From: Amycolatopsis alba DSM 44262 | GTDB taxonomy: Bacteria > Actinomycetota > Actinomycetes > Mycobacteriales > Pseudonocardiaceae | Length of the DNA: 64,000 bases | Direction of reading: 5' to 3' | NCBI RefSeq assembly: GCF_000384215.1 | Contig: NZ_KB913032.1 | Coordinates: forward strand, 9,747,275-9,811,274 | Notes under the pieces: generated by a model | Told to the model about the DNA's origin: nothing | The model's database searches: none | Seen by the model: only the letters and a program-made list of their open reading frames with translations | Position numbers and translations under genes: made by a program | Shown here: one piece after another, positions 45,677-54,273 of the stretch | Position numbering within the stretch: position 1 is the stretch's first letter | How the letters are laid out: each line of letters starts with the position of its first letter

Positions 45677-47010
45677 GGTGCCTCACTTGGTAGGAGCGTG
45701 ACCACCGTCTCTGTCAACTCGCGTACAGGCCGCAGCTGCCGGTGCCCTTCAAGCTGGCTGAGCAGGTCGCGGACGATGTGATGCGAGCGCTTCGAGTTGG
45801 CGGCCGCAGCGGCTTTAGCCGCCATCGTGCCATAGTGAACACATCGCTCCACATCCTGTTCGAGCAGGGCAGCCTTGGCGCGTTGCCCAGCCGCGAAAAC
45901 CTCGCGACGCACCTGCCCCTGGGCCCTGTCCGCCAGGAGCTGCAGGTACGGTTCCGCCGCGCGAACATCTCCTAGATCGAGCCATGCCGAGCTGGCGAAG
46001 CTCGCGAACACCGCGTCATCCCAGTGTGCAATCCAGTAGGGCGTCTCATCTGCCGAACCGTGATGGTCGTACGACTTCTCACCTCGGCGTAAGGCCTCAG
46101 TGCTACCCCTGTGATCGCCAAGGGCCGCGGATGCAGTTGCTTCGAGCATGGCTGCTTCGGTCTTCACTGCCGCGACGGAGCTAGACGAAGCAGTCTCCTG
46201 TGCAGCTCGAGCAAGCGCCAACGCCTGGTCAGGTCGATCAAGGTACAACGCCTGATGGCTCATGGTGGCGAAAACGAACGATCCGTACGCAGGGTTACCC
46301 GCTTCTTTGGCAAGCCGGAGAGAGTGGACAAAATAGTGCTGCGCCAGGCGGTGAAACTGAGAATCATAAGCCATGTATCCGATAACCTCGGCCAATACTG
46401 CCGAAGCCTGGAATAGCTCACGACGCACCGAATCAGATGCAGGCCTCCGGAGGGTCGGCAATACACGGCTCGTTAGATATTTCACAGCTAGCCCGCGGCA
46501 GTAGTCTCCACCAAACTGGCGATCGAGGCGATCGAGCGCAGTAGTCGTCGCTTTAATCTCGTCGATGTCGCGCACACTTGTCGGGGCTCCGGTCGTCGGC
46601 ATATCGAAATGCTCCACACCGAAACGCCAAGCACGGACGGCCTGCGCGGGCAGTCGCCCCTCAAAGACACGCATACCGGGCTTCGTGTCCGCCCCGTTGT
46701 CAACGAGAGCCACTGCTTCCAAGGCACTTAACGCATCATCAAGCGACGGGGTGTAGCGGGGCGACGTCGTCAGCTCTAATGACCGAGCCCGCCGGGACGG
46801 CGAGAGCAAGACCTCCAACTCGGCCAGGCTCACTTTGAGCACCTGAGCAATGCGCGGCCGCCGGTACGGCTGCGGAGTCAACTCGCCCCGTTCCCAACGC
46901 CCGACGGTAGAGAACTCCACCCCCACCGCTCTACCGAAGCTCTCTTGGGTGTAGCCCATCTGCTCGCGCCGGTCAGCGAAGGCAACTCGCCGCTCCCCCA
47001 TGAACATCAC
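45673..47010 (-). CDS. XRE-TPR regulator
   Basis: 445 aa. HTH at residues 8-60 (REQMGYTQESFGRAVGVEFS, TVGRWERGELTPQPYRRPRI). Residues 170-430 are helical repeats (HYFVHSLRLAKEAGNPAYGS, ALALARAAQETAS). Such proteins occur in large numbers in actinomycetes, each beside a small metabolic gene. It is a paralogue of the frameshifted 58634-59877 gene, and both share upstream DNA (47030-47093 and 59899-59962). Several ATG codons occur at the start; 47001 aligns with the paralogue's MG. Confidence 0.8.
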   Translation of the reverse strand: MMFMGERRVAFADRREQMGYTQESFGRAVGVEFSTVGRWERGELTPQPYRRPRIAQVLKVSLAELEVLLSPSRRARSLELTTSPRYTPSLDDALSALEAVALVDNGADTKPGMRVFEGRLPAQAVRAWRFGVEHFDMPTTGAPTSVRDIDEIKATTTALDRLDRQFGGDYCRGLAVKYLTSRVLPTLRRPASDSVRRELFQASAVLAEVIGYMAYDSQFHRLAQHYFVHSLRLAKEAGNPAYGSFVFATMSHQALYLDRPDQALALARAAQETASSSSVAAVKTEAAMLEATASAALGDHRGSTEALRRGEKSYDHHGSADETPYWIAHWDDAVFASFASSAWLDLGDVRAAEPYLQLLADRAQGQVRREVFAAGQRAKAALLEQDVERCVHYGTMAAKAAAAANSKRSHHIVRDLLSQLEGHRQLRPVRELTETVVTLLPSEAP

Positions 47011-47029
47011 CTCACCCGTCGGTCACCGT

Positions 47030-47093
47030 CACAATAGCCAGCTATCCGTCAAGTCTGATCACCCACTCAATGAGCTGCACCCGTTCGGACTAC
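47030..47093 (-). promoter_or_regulatory. Control region shared with the second XRE-TPR gene
   Basis: CACAATAGCCAGCTAT (47030-47045) and, 42 nt from its start, GAGCTGCACCCGTTCGGAC (47072-47090) recur upstream of the frameshifted XRE-TPR gene as CACGATAACCGGCTAT (59899-59914) and GAGCTACACCCGTTCGGAC (59941-59959), with identical spacing. On the gene's strand the first block contains the palindrome ATAGCTGGCTAT. Probably the promoter plus autoregulatory operator. Confidence 0.65.
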
Positions 47094-47136
47094 AAACCCG
47101 AAATGAGTCGTTTGCGCAGGTCAGACCTAGTGGCGC

Positions 47137-47169
47137 CTCATAGCCGCCTCATTGCCGCTTCATTGCCGC
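47137..47169 (+). repeat. Three tandem 11-bp repeats
   Basis: CTCATAGCCGC, CTCATTGCCGC and TTCATTGCCGC follow each other without gaps, with a degenerate fourth unit after them. Eleven bases is one helical turn, so proteins bound here would stack on one face. They lie in the 376-bp gap between the divergent XRE-TPR gene and the first gene of the preQ0 region. Confidence 0.6.
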
Positions 47170-47386
47170 TCTGGCTGCCGCTTGATCACCGAGCGTTCAC
47201 TAGCTTCCCTGCAATCCGGACGGGCCGCGCGCCGCGCGGGATGGACGCGCGGCGTCTGAGGATGTGGGGGTATCGCTTTCCAGCCTCACAGCGGGTGCAC
47301 CCACAGCGGCCCGTCTGACGCCCGGAGTCAGTCGCAGGCGTGCGTATAGCGCTGGCGTCCGCCCGCCGTTACCGAGGAGTCGTCCC

Positions 47387-47629
47387 ATGCCCCACCCGCT
47401 CGATGCCGTCACTACGGCTCAGCTTCACACTGTCAGCGGCGTCGACTATGCCGACGTGTTCACCGCCGCTGCCGCGTGGTTCGCCGCGCCGGCCCAAGCC
47501 GACGTGGCGATATGGAGCCTTGAGCTCGACCAACAAGGTCGGTTGTATATCGAGTCCGACGAACGTCTCTATCTCGAAATCTATTATCAGCGCTTTGACA
47601 AACCGCGTCTCCTACGGGGGGCGCATTGA
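47387..47629 (+). CDS. Small hypothetical protein
   Basis: 80 aa, ATG with GAGGAG 9 nt upstream. Reads as folded: DYADVFTAAAAWFAAPAQAD, IWSLELDQQGRLYIESDERL. No family recognised. It may be the first gene on the plus strand before the preQ0 region, but 420 bp without genes follow. Confidence 0.55.
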   Translation: MPHPLDAVTTAQLHTVSGVDYADVFTAAAAWFAAPAQADVAIWSLELDQQGRLYIESDERLYLEIYYQRFDKPRLLRGAH

Positions 47630-48052
47630 ACTGGGCGGCAAGCACGCCGGTTCTGCTTTCCCGTCCGCCAAGCACGGCAGCGCTCCAGACTTCGGGCAGG
47701 TCAGCGTGGGCAACGATCTATGAACGCCGCATTGACGCCACGTAGCCGCTCTGGACCGGGACCTGTTACAGACGTTTAGCTAATTATCGCCTACGGACCG
47801 CTGCTACACCGGTACGTACCGGCTGTACACCGTGAGACTTAACGAGAACGCTTGACCAACTGCGCGGCTGACAATCCGACGCAGCAAACCAAATAGGGAC
47901 TCGCTGACTATTGGAGTAGTTATGCTCTTCCAGCGATTCGTGGCGCCACGCGCGTCACGATACCCAAAGACTCAGCTCGCTGTGCCGTGTTTGTTCGTGC
48001 AGCCGGTGTGTCGACGGGAATGGAGTAGGGACACCGCGCGAGGTGGTGGCGC
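47630..48052. promoter_or_regulatory. Gene-free stretch with a 14-bp perfect palindrome
   Basis: CCGGTACGTACCGG (47809-47822) is a perfect palindrome, extended by TACA on the left and TGTA one base away on the right. The surrounding 300 bp are AT-richer than average. It is a good operator candidate for the plus-strand operon that begins at 48053. No promoter hexamers with good spacing were found. Confidence 0.5.
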
Positions 48053-48424
48053 ATGACGAACACCGGACCCTGGTCCATCGCGTGCCGTGACGTGACCGGC
48101 CGTGAAGGGACGCTGTGTGTTGCCGTGCGCGACTCGGAAGTCGTGGTCGTGGCTCCCCCAGGAGAGAGCTTGATCCTCGACTACGGGGCCGCCGCGAAGT
48201 TCCGCTCTGCCGTTATGAAAGCTGCCGAGGTAGCGGCCACACCCGTGTCGACCACATCTGGCGCTGTCACGACCACGGACACGGCGAGCACGGCGGAGCA
48301 GAACCTCGGTGGGCTTCCCCAACCGCCGTGGGGCCGCTCTGCTCTGTCGCCATGTCGCGGCGGGACCATGACCCCGATATCTGGTCCCGCCGCGATCCCC
48401 GCCTCCAGGGGTGAGGGCGCATGA
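48053..48424 (+). CDS. Hypothetical protein, first gene of the long plus-strand operon
   Basis: 123 aa, ATG with GAGGTGG upstream. The first 65 residues look folded and strand-rich (LCVAVRDSEVVVVAPPGESL). They resemble short actinomycete proteins encoded beside XRE regulators, but I assign no family. The tail is Ser/Pro/Gly-rich. The stop overlaps the next ATG. Confidence 0.6.
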   Translation: MTNTGPWSIACRDVTGREGTLCVAVRDSEVVVVAPPGESLILDYGAAAKFRSAVMKAAEVAATPVSTTSGAVTTTDTASTAEQNLGGLPQPPWGRSALSPCRGGTMTPISGPAAIPASRGEGA

Positions 48425-48633
48425 TCCCCTTGTGCATCACGGCGAGCGCCGCGCTGACGTTCATCTGTTGCATGCTGCGTATGGTGTGGCGGCGACGGCA
48501 GCAAGCCGAGTCCGCCTATGCAGGTTCGCATCGCCGCGCGCCGCGCCAGCCCCCCAACCGAGTCCTGCGGTACGCGATCGCGACCGCCGGGACCCACGGC
48601 CTCGGCTTGATCAGGAAGGCCGAGGGCCCATGA
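48421..48633 (+). CDS. Small membrane peptide
   Basis: 70 aa. One N-terminal hydrophobic helix (IPLCITASAALTFICCMLRM) followed by a basic, Pro/Arg-rich tail. Start and stop both overlap neighbours by ATGA, so it is translationally coupled in the middle of three small genes. Function unknown. Confidence 0.55.
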   Translation: MIPLCITASAALTFICCMLRMVWRRRQQAESAYAGSHRRAPRQPPNRVLRYAIATAGTHGLGLIRKAEGP

Positions 48634-48890
48634 GGCGGCCATGTCACACCGTGCCCGCCGCCGCCTTGCTTCGTCGGCTGGGTTGGCAGCACCGCAGGGT
48701 CGACTGCCGCGACGGCGACGGCCATCGGTCCGCGCTGCACCTACGGCGGCGTACTTCCGCGGACGTCGAGATCGAGCTGCCGGGCGGGCGACTCGCCCGG
48801 TTGACCAACGTCGAGGCCGGGCAGCTCCGTGCGGCACTGCGCGATGTCCTGCTCGCGGATCAACCGTCGCACCGAGCGGGGGCCATCTAG
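48630..48890 (+). CDS. Small hypothetical protein
   Basis: 86 aa. After a basic start it reads ADVEIELPGGRLARLTNVEA and GQLRAALRDVLLADQ, a strand-helix pattern. Likely a small soluble accessory protein. Coupled by ATGA to the membrane peptide upstream. Confidence 0.55.
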   Translation: MRRPCHTVPAAALLRRLGWQHRRVDCRDGDGHRSALHLRRRTSADVEIELPGGRLARLTNVEAGQLRAALRDVLLADQPSHRAGAI

Positions 48891-49038
48891 CCAGACCTCG
48901 CGGGCCAGGTCGGCTTTCCCGTGGTGCCTTATCGGCTGAGCACGTCCGCGACACCGACTGCGGCCGGGCGGGAGTGGTTACTCGACGCCTCCCGTTCGGC
49001 CGCGCCCAACGCCCAACTCTTTCGAGGAGGAACGAATC

Positions 49039-49521
49039 ATGACCGCCGTCATCGACGCCCCACCCGCCCAGCCCGAGCAGCAACCAGGCCAACGGGTGCG
49101 GAATTACCGCGACGTATTCGCGTGGCCAACCACGATCGACAGTGTCTCCGGCGACGTCTACCTCCAGCTCGGTGCCACGGTCGACGCGCTCATCATGCGC
49201 GCCGGGTCCGGCGCGGAGGTCAACAACTTCCTTGCGCGGCACATGTTGCGTGTGCCCATCATCGTGGTTCCAGGCGATCCCAATGACTGGATTTTCCTTA
49301 CCCAGCCGCGCACGACCATGCGCATGTCGTCGTGGGGTGATCTGGTGCGCACGCAGATCGGCTGGAAACGGCGCCGTGACACTGTTCTGCTTCCCGCGTC
49401 GGACAACGTGAAGGAGGGCGTCCGGTGGCTTGAGCGGCCACAACCACACATGACCCTTCCGCCGTGGACCACAGTGGCCGACGCTGCCCGCTGGGCGTCC
49501 TCACCTTGCGGGACGTGGTGA
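49039..49521 (+). CDS. Hypothetical protein preceding QueC
   Basis: 160 aa, ATG with GAGGAGGAAC 6 nt upstream, a strong site. A folded core RNYRDVFAWPTTIDSVSGDV, IIVVPGDPNDWIFLTQP is reminiscent of proteins related to bifunctional primase-polymerase N-domains, but the match is too weak to name. Its stop overlaps the QueC start (TGATG), so it is tied to preQ0 synthesis by coupling. Confidence 0.6.
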   Translation: MTAVIDAPPAQPEQQPGQRVRNYRDVFAWPTTIDSVSGDVYLQLGATVDALIMRAGSGAEVNNFLARHMLRVPIIVVPGDPNDWIFLTQPRTTMRMSSWGDLVRTQIGWKRRRDTVLLPASDNVKEGVRWLERPQPHMTLPPWTTVADAARWASSPCGTW

Positions 49522-50228
49522 TGGTGCCGATCGGCTCGCCTGCTCACCGGCACCCGCGGCACGCCATTGTGATCGCCTCCGGAGGCCTGGACTCCACTGT
49601 GCTGGCGTACTGGCTAGCCCAGCGCGGAGCAGAGCTGACGCTCTTGTCCTTCGATTATGGTCAACGGCACCGGGTCGAACTGGAGCACGCGGCTGAGATC
49701 GCGCGACTGCTTGACTGTCCACACGAGATCGTTGACCTGGCGATGCTTGGCCGGCTGCTGGCTGGTTCCGCGCTGACCGACGCCGACGTGCAGGTGCCTG
49801 ACGGCCACTACACCGACGAGTCGATGCGGGCGACGATCGTCCCGAACCGCAACGCGATCATGCTCGACATCGCGGTCTCGCTGGCCGTTGTCCGCAACGC
49901 CGACGTGGTCGCGTTCGGCGCACACGCCGGTGACCACACCGTCTACCCGGACTGCCGCCCGGAGTTCGTCAAGCGGTACGCCTGGTCTGCCCGCGTCGCC
50001 AACGACGGACTTCTGGACGACGATTTCGAGATTCTCGCCCCGTTTATCACCCAAAGCAAGACCGACATCGTCCGGATCGGCGCGGCATTCCGCGTGCCGT
50101 TCGAGAAAACGTGGTCGTGCTACCGGGGCGGAACGACGCACTGCGGCACGTGCGGGACCTGCACCGAACGCAAGGAGGCGTTCCAGCAGAACGGCATCCC
50201 GGACCCCACCACCTACGGCAGCGCGTGA
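49521..50228 (+). CDS. queC: QueC, 7-cyano-7-deazaguanine (preQ0) synthase
   Basis: 235 aa. Converts 7-carboxy-7-deazaguanine (CDG) to preQ0 with ATP and ammonia in the cytoplasm. PP-loop SGGLDST at residues 20-26. Zinc site with four cysteines, C200, C208, C211 and C214 (CYRGGTTHCGTCGTC). Further matches: LSFDYGQRHRVEL and IVPNRNAIMLDIA. All catalytic features are present. It is separated from queD and queE, which lie 11 kb downstream, with the decoration genes in between. Length is normal for the family. Confidence 0.95.
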   Translation: MVPIGSPAHRHPRHAIVIASGGLDSTVLAYWLAQRGAELTLLSFDYGQRHRVELEHAAEIARLLDCPHEIVDLAMLGRLLAGSALTDADVQVPDGHYTDESMRATIVPNRNAIMLDIAVSLAVVRNADVVAFGAHAGDHTVYPDCRPEFVKRYAWSARVANDGLLDDDFEILAPFITQSKTDIVRIGAAFRVPFEKTWSCYRGGTTHCGTCGTCTERKEAFQQNGIPDPTTYGSA

Positions 50229-50241
50229 GGAGATGACGACG

Positions 50242-51222
50242 ATGGCGGACGCGGAGTTCGGATCACCGGCAGGGCCTGGGCGGGGCCGTCGTTCCCGGCG
50301 CCACAGCTCGCGCGTGTCGGGTAGCGAGCCGGTACAGCGTGGCGAGGGGATCGTTCCTGCCGCCCAAGCACCCAGCACGGTAGCGCACCCGGACGCAACC
50401 GCGCCAGCATCCCCGGCTGCCGGGCCGCAATCGCACTCACTGATGCCGCTGCTGTCCGAGCCGCGTCTGCGCCGCGCGTTACGTCAGTGCGGCAGGCGGG
50501 CCTCCACCCCCGGTGCCGACGGCATGACCTGGGGGCGACTACGCAGCGAGGCCCACGTGATGCTGCCGCAACTGGCCCTCGAGCTCGCCGAGGGCACCTG
50601 GCGGCCCGAACCGGTCCGGGAGGTGCAGCTGCCCACCTATACCGGCAAACAGATGCACACCTTCATCCCCACTGTACGGGACCGTCTGGTGCACCGCGCG
50701 CTGCGCATCGCGTTGGAGCCGGTGCTGGAAGCGAGCGCCTTCCGCGACTGGGTCTCGGGATTCCGCCCACGCCGAAATCGCATCACCGCGTTGCGGCAGG
50801 CCGCCGTGCATCATCAGGCAGGCTTCCGTTGGATCGCCGATCTCGATGTCGCGTCGGTGTCCGAGGGCGCGACGATCGACGAGGTCATCGACTGGCATGC
50901 CGAGCACATCCACGACGGCACTTTCCTGGCCCGCTTGCGTACGGCGCTCGCCGCGATGCCGAGTCCGATCGCGGCGGGCTCAGGTCTGGCGCCCCTGCTG
51001 ATCAACCTTCGTTTGTCCCAAGTGGACACACAACTTCCGCAGCTTCGGGTCGTCCGTTTCGCCGACAACTATGCCGCTTTTGCCCCGACCTGTGAGGAAG
51101 CGCACGGGGCCTTCGACACCATTAGCGACGCGCTCCTGCGGCTTCGGTTACGTCCCAACGAGCGCAAGAGCCGCATCAGGAATGACGCCAATGTCGAAGA
51201 CCTGTTCCTGATCGGCGGCTGA
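50242..51222 (+). CDS. Degenerate reverse-transcriptase-like protein
   Basis: 326 aa from ATG 50242, with GGAG 9 nt upstream (ATG 50233 has no spacing). Residues 1-65 are disordered. The body aligns by eye with group II intron-type RTs: STPGADGMTWGRLR, MHTFIPTVRDRLVHRALRIA, FRDWVSGFRPRRNRITALRQ, RWIADLDVASVSEGA, LAPLLINLRLSQVD and RVVRFADNYAAFAP. Motif A keeps Asp200, but the aromatic gate residue is not evident. Motif C is FADN (273-276) instead of YADD, and the usual PQGG before SPLL is GSGLAP. There is no maturase or endonuclease domain. Polymerase activity is doubtful. It lies between queC and the FGE-fold gene, 13 and 3 nt away. Confidence 0.8.
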   Translation: MADAEFGSPAGPGRGRRSRRHSSRVSGSEPVQRGEGIVPAAQAPSTVAHPDATAPASPAAGPQSHSLMPLLSEPRLRRALRQCGRRASTPGADGMTWGRLRSEAHVMLPQLALELAEGTWRPEPVREVQLPTYTGKQMHTFIPTVRDRLVHRALRIALEPVLEASAFRDWVSGFRPRRNRITALRQAAVHHQAGFRWIADLDVASVSEGATIDEVIDWHAEHIHDGTFLARLRTALAAMPSPIAAGSGLAPLLINLRLSQVDTQLPQLRVVRFADNYAAFAPTCEEAHGAFDTISDALLRLRLRPNERKSRIRNDANVEDLFLIGG

Positions 51223-51225
51223 GAC

Positions 51226-51783
51226 ATGCATCTGGAATGGATCAAGGTCACCGGCGGGATCTGCGCATACGGGGACACCGGGCGCCCGGTCAAGGTCCCG
51301 ACCCTGTTGTGGACGCGTACCCCGCTCGCCTACGGGCACCTGCCGAGCGACCAGGCTGGTCTCGGGGGGCGGTATCCCGTCACCGAGATCAGTCACGCCG
51401 AGGCGATCCAGATCGCCGGTCGCCTGGGCGGCCGGTTGCCGTGCTCGGTGGAGTGGGAGTGGATGGCTGCCGGAGCCGGGCGCCGACGCTGGCCGTGGGG
51501 TGCCGCACCCTGGCAACCGGCGTTCGCGAACCTGCGGGACTCCCTGCACGACACGGTCACCCCGGTCGACACTCATCCCGCCGGAGCCACACCCGAAGGC
51601 ATTCTCGACGTCGCGGGCAACGTCTGGGAATGGACCGCCAGCACCGCGATGAGCGACGGCGTCGTCATCCGAGGCGGCTCCTTCGCCTCGTCGCCGTTGT
51701 ACGCGCAATGCACGTTCCTCAACGCCGCCCCCGGCGAGTTGCGCTCGCGCGGTATCGGCATGCGGGTGGTGCGCGAGCTATGA
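51226..51783 (+). CDS. Short FGE-sulfatase (SUMF1/EgtB-fold) protein
   Basis: 185 aa, shorter than the usual 250-300. Motifs of the C-type-lectin-like FGE fold are plain: GRLPCSVEWEWMAAGAG, RWPWG, LDVAGNVWEWTAS, VVIRGGSFAS and GIGMRVVREL. The N-terminal third of normal FGEs is missing. It could be a non-haem-iron or copper enzyme of the EgtB/PvdO group, or a binding protein using the fold. The start follows the RT stop by 3 nt and the stop overlaps the next ATG. The pairing RT plus FGE-fold protein recalls diversity-generating retroelements. Confidence 0.82.
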   Translation: MHLEWIKVTGGICAYGDTGRPVKVPTLLWTRTPLAYGHLPSDQAGLGGRYPVTEISHAEAIQIAGRLGGRLPCSVEWEWMAAGAGRRRWPWGAAPWQPAFANLRDSLHDTVTPVDTHPAGATPEGILDVAGNVWEWTASTAMSDGVVIRGGSFASSPLYAQCTFLNAAPGELRSRGIGMRVVREL

Positions 51784-52268
51784 CTCTCCAGCCACCCACT
51801 ACTCGTGTCCTCGCACCCAACCATGGACTGATCATCCTCAACTGTTCACGGCGCAAGATCGTCACCGCCGCGCCGGTCGTGGCGCTCGACCTCTACCAGG
51901 GCGGATGCGTCCCTAGCGCGCGAGAACATTTCGCCGCGGATCCCGCTCGCCGAGCTCGGATCCGGATCCTGTCCGGCGCCCACGGCCTGCTGCGACCTGA
52001 GACCCCGATCAGCACCTACGACCACCGGCTCACGACCCGAGCCGAAGCCGCACGCCTGCACAAGCGGACGGTCGCCGCGCAACTGGACGCCGAACTCGCC
52101 GACGCACCATCGCTGCAGCACGTGCTGATCCTGGTCGAGCCTCTGTACCTGCACGCTCTCCAACGCGTGTTCGACCATCCCGCCCTGTTCGGGCAGATCA
52201 CGATCATCCCGGATACGAGGGCATGGCACGACGCACTGCCCCACCTTCGGGACTGGGGGTGGGCGTGA
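51780..52268 (+). CDS. DUF6884-like protein
   Basis: 162 aa. LIILNCSRRKIVTAAPVVAL with LDLYQGGCVPSAREHF, then RIRILSGAHGLLRPETPIST and YDHRLT, follow the pattern of DUF6884/YaaA-related small domains (Cys near the first strand, LS-x-HGLL). Molecular function of these is not established. Overlaps both neighbours (ATGA before, GTGA after). Confidence 0.65.
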   Translation: MTLQPPTTRVLAPNHGLIILNCSRRKIVTAAPVVALDLYQGGCVPSAREHFAADPARRARIRILSGAHGLLRPETPISTYDHRLTTRAEAARLHKRTVAAQLDAELADAPSLQHVLILVEPLYLHALQRVFDHPALFGQITIIPDTRAWHDALPHLRDWGWA

Positions 52269-53299
52269 CCACGCTGGACGAGAAATTACTGCACCGCAAC
52301 AACTTTCACACCAGCAGCACCCGAAGCTGGGAGGCCGTGTCGGGGATCGGCTGGCACGAGCCCACGCCCTCGGGCCTTCCGCTGGCCGCCATACGCACCC
52401 TCTCGGTCGTCATCCCGGCCCACAACGTCGGCTACTGCCTTTCGGCCGTCCTCGACGCCTTGGAAGGCCAGCACCACCGGTACAGGTTCGAGGTCATCGT
52501 CGTCGACGACGCCAGTACCGACACAACAGCCACCATCGCCGCTCAGCATCCGATCGTCACCACCGCCCTGCGGCTCCCTGAACGGGCGGGCGCGGGCACC
52601 GCGCGCAACCTCGGCACCGCGGTCGCCCGCGGGCAAACCGTCGTCTACCTCGACGGTGACATGGTCCTGCCGCCGCACGTGATCACCGACATCGCCGCCC
52701 GCGCGACCGACACCACGGTGCTCGTCGGGTTCCGGCACAACCTCCCCTACGACCTGCACCAGGGCGGACGTGGAGTGCTCGCTGAGCACCCGCACCTCGC
52801 CGCCGACCACCGCGTCGTCTGGCGACCACCGGTCGGCCGCCCCTTGCTCTACACGGGAATCACGCTGGACCAGCGCCTCGAAGGCCGGCCGCTGGATCAC
52901 ACCCGCGATTTCCTCGACCTCGGCTACGGCCAGCGCTATATCGACTGGGACCTCCCCCGCATGGTCGTCACAGCCCTCGTCGCCGTTCCCCGCGCCGCTG
53001 TCCTCGATGTCGGAGGGTTCGATCCCGAATTCGGGCGCATCGGCTGGGGCATGGAAGACACCTACCTCGGCGCGTGCCTGATCGCAGCCGGCCTGTTGAT
53101 CATCCCGCTCCGGCAGGCCGTCGGGTTCCACCTCGATCCACCGGACGCCGGCCAGCAATGGCAGCACAAACTCGCTCGCTGGCCCGCCACCCTCGCCCGC
53201 TACCGGGAACTCATGCGGCGGCCCGCCCTCTACGGCCGCTCCCGGACATTCATGGCCGACATGACCGAGCTACTGCACACCTGCGAGGTACTGCGATGA
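52265..53299 (+). CDS. Family 2 glycosyltransferase
   Basis: 344 aa, GTG start overlapping the previous stop. A 45-residue N-terminal extension precedes the GT-A fold: LSVVIPAHNVGYCLSAVLDA, VIVVDDASTDTT, AGAGTARNLGTAVARGQ and the metal-binding YLDGDMVLPP. Late GWGMEDTYLG is the acceptor-side ED motif of polypeptide-GalNAc-like GT2 enzymes. Donor sugar cannot be read from sequence. It sits in the decoration block between DUF6884 and the radical SAM gene. Confidence 0.85.
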   Translation: MTTLDEKLLHRNNFHTSSTRSWEAVSGIGWHEPTPSGLPLAAIRTLSVVIPAHNVGYCLSAVLDALEGQHHRYRFEVIVVDDASTDTTATIAAQHPIVTTALRLPERAGAGTARNLGTAVARGQTVVYLDGDMVLPPHVITDIAARATDTTVLVGFRHNLPYDLHQGGRGVLAEHPHLAADHRVVWRPPVGRPLLYTGITLDQRLEGRPLDHTRDFLDLGYGQRYIDWDLPRMVVTALVAVPRAAVLDVGGFDPEFGRIGWGMEDTYLGACLIAAGLLIIPLRQAVGFHLDPPDAGQQWQHKLARWPATLARYRELMRRPALYGRSRTFMADMTELLHTCEVLR

Positions 53300-54273
53300 C
53301 CCCGTCACTGCCGACGATGACGACCACGGTGCGAACTTTCGCGGCGCGGCCAGACGGAGCCGAAGGTGTCGTCCACGACCCGCTCACCGGATTGACCCAC
53401 CGCACCAGTCGCGCGCTCGGCTCCGGACGTGTCCGGCTGTCCGCCACCGATCTCGCCTCCTGGCCTGAGGTTCATCCGGCGGCCGTCCAGACGGACGTGC
53501 CGATCAGCGTGTGCTGGTCGCCCGTGGTGCGTTGCAACCTCGCCTGCTCGTACTGCCTAGACGACAAATCCGTGTCTGAGCTGGCCCGGCCCGAGCGCCA
53601 CCGCATCGCGAACCTGATCGCCGAGACCGCGGTTCTGGGTGTGGACATCTCCGGCGGCGAACCATTGCTGCTGCGCGACCTGCCCGACCTGATCGACGTG
53701 CTCGTCGCGGGTGGTTGCGCGGTCAGTGTGACAACCAACGGAACGCACCTCGCCCGCCGCGCCGAAGCCCTGGCCGGCCGCGTGGACGCCGTACGAGTGA
53801 GCCTGGACGGACCTGACGCGGAACGTCACGACCGGTGGCGCGGCGCAGGCAGCTTCGACCACGCCGTCACCGGAATCCGTGCAGCGATCGCCCAAGACAT
53901 CCCCACCCAGATTCAAGCCGTGCTCCTACGCTCCACAGCCCAGGCCAGCATGCGGGCGATGGTCGACCTGGCCGCCACGGTAGGGGCGAGCGGAGTGACC
54001 TTCCTGCAGATGCTTCCCATCGGGGAAGGCGCCGCCCTGGCCGGGACCGAGCAACTGACCGATGACGAGGCTCTCGGTCTCCTCGCCGAACTGAAGACCA
54101 CCGCGGCCGTGCCCGTCCGTCTGCGTACTCGCCAGGCGGCCGGAGGCTTCACAGTGATCCGCTCCGACGGCCAGATCTGGCGCAACCAGCCGGGCGCACA
54201 CGCCATCAGCGCCCTCCGCCCCCTGCACACGGCCAGTGACCTCGCACTGACTGCCTGGGACGGATCGGCATGA
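53296..54273 (+). CDS. Radical SAM enzyme
   Basis: 325 aa from ATG 53296, overlapping the GT2 stop. The cluster motif CNLACSYC places the three iron-sulphur Cys at 80, 84 and 87; GGEP follows in GVDISGGEPLLLRDL. The middle resembles MoaA/PqqE-type enzymes (SVTTNGTHLARRAEAL, VRVSLDGPDAERHDRWRG). No second C-terminal Cys cluster (SPASM) is seen. Substrate unknown; a carbon-skeleton or sugar modification of the deazapurine product is plausible. Confidence 0.87.
   Translation: MTPSLPTMTTTVRTFAARPDGAEGVVHDPLTGLTHRTSRALGSGRVRLSATDLASWPEVHPAAVQTDVPISVCWSPVVRCNLACSYCLDDKSVSELARPERHRIANLIAETAVLGVDISGGEPLLLRDLPDLIDVLVAGGCAVSVTTNGTHLARRAEALAGRVDAVRVSLDGPDAERHDRWRGAGSFDHAVTGIRAAIAQDIPTQIQAVLLRSTAQASMRAMVDLAATVGASGVTFLQMLPIGEGAALAGTEQLTDDEALGLLAELKTTAAVPVRLRTRQAAGGFTVIRSDGQIWRNQPGAHAISALRPLHTASDLALTAWDGSA

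Noticed and set aside
51640..51783. Template repeat of a diversity-generating retroelement
   Set aside because: No near-copy of this segment was found anywhere I looked in the window; kept only as a finding about the gene pair.
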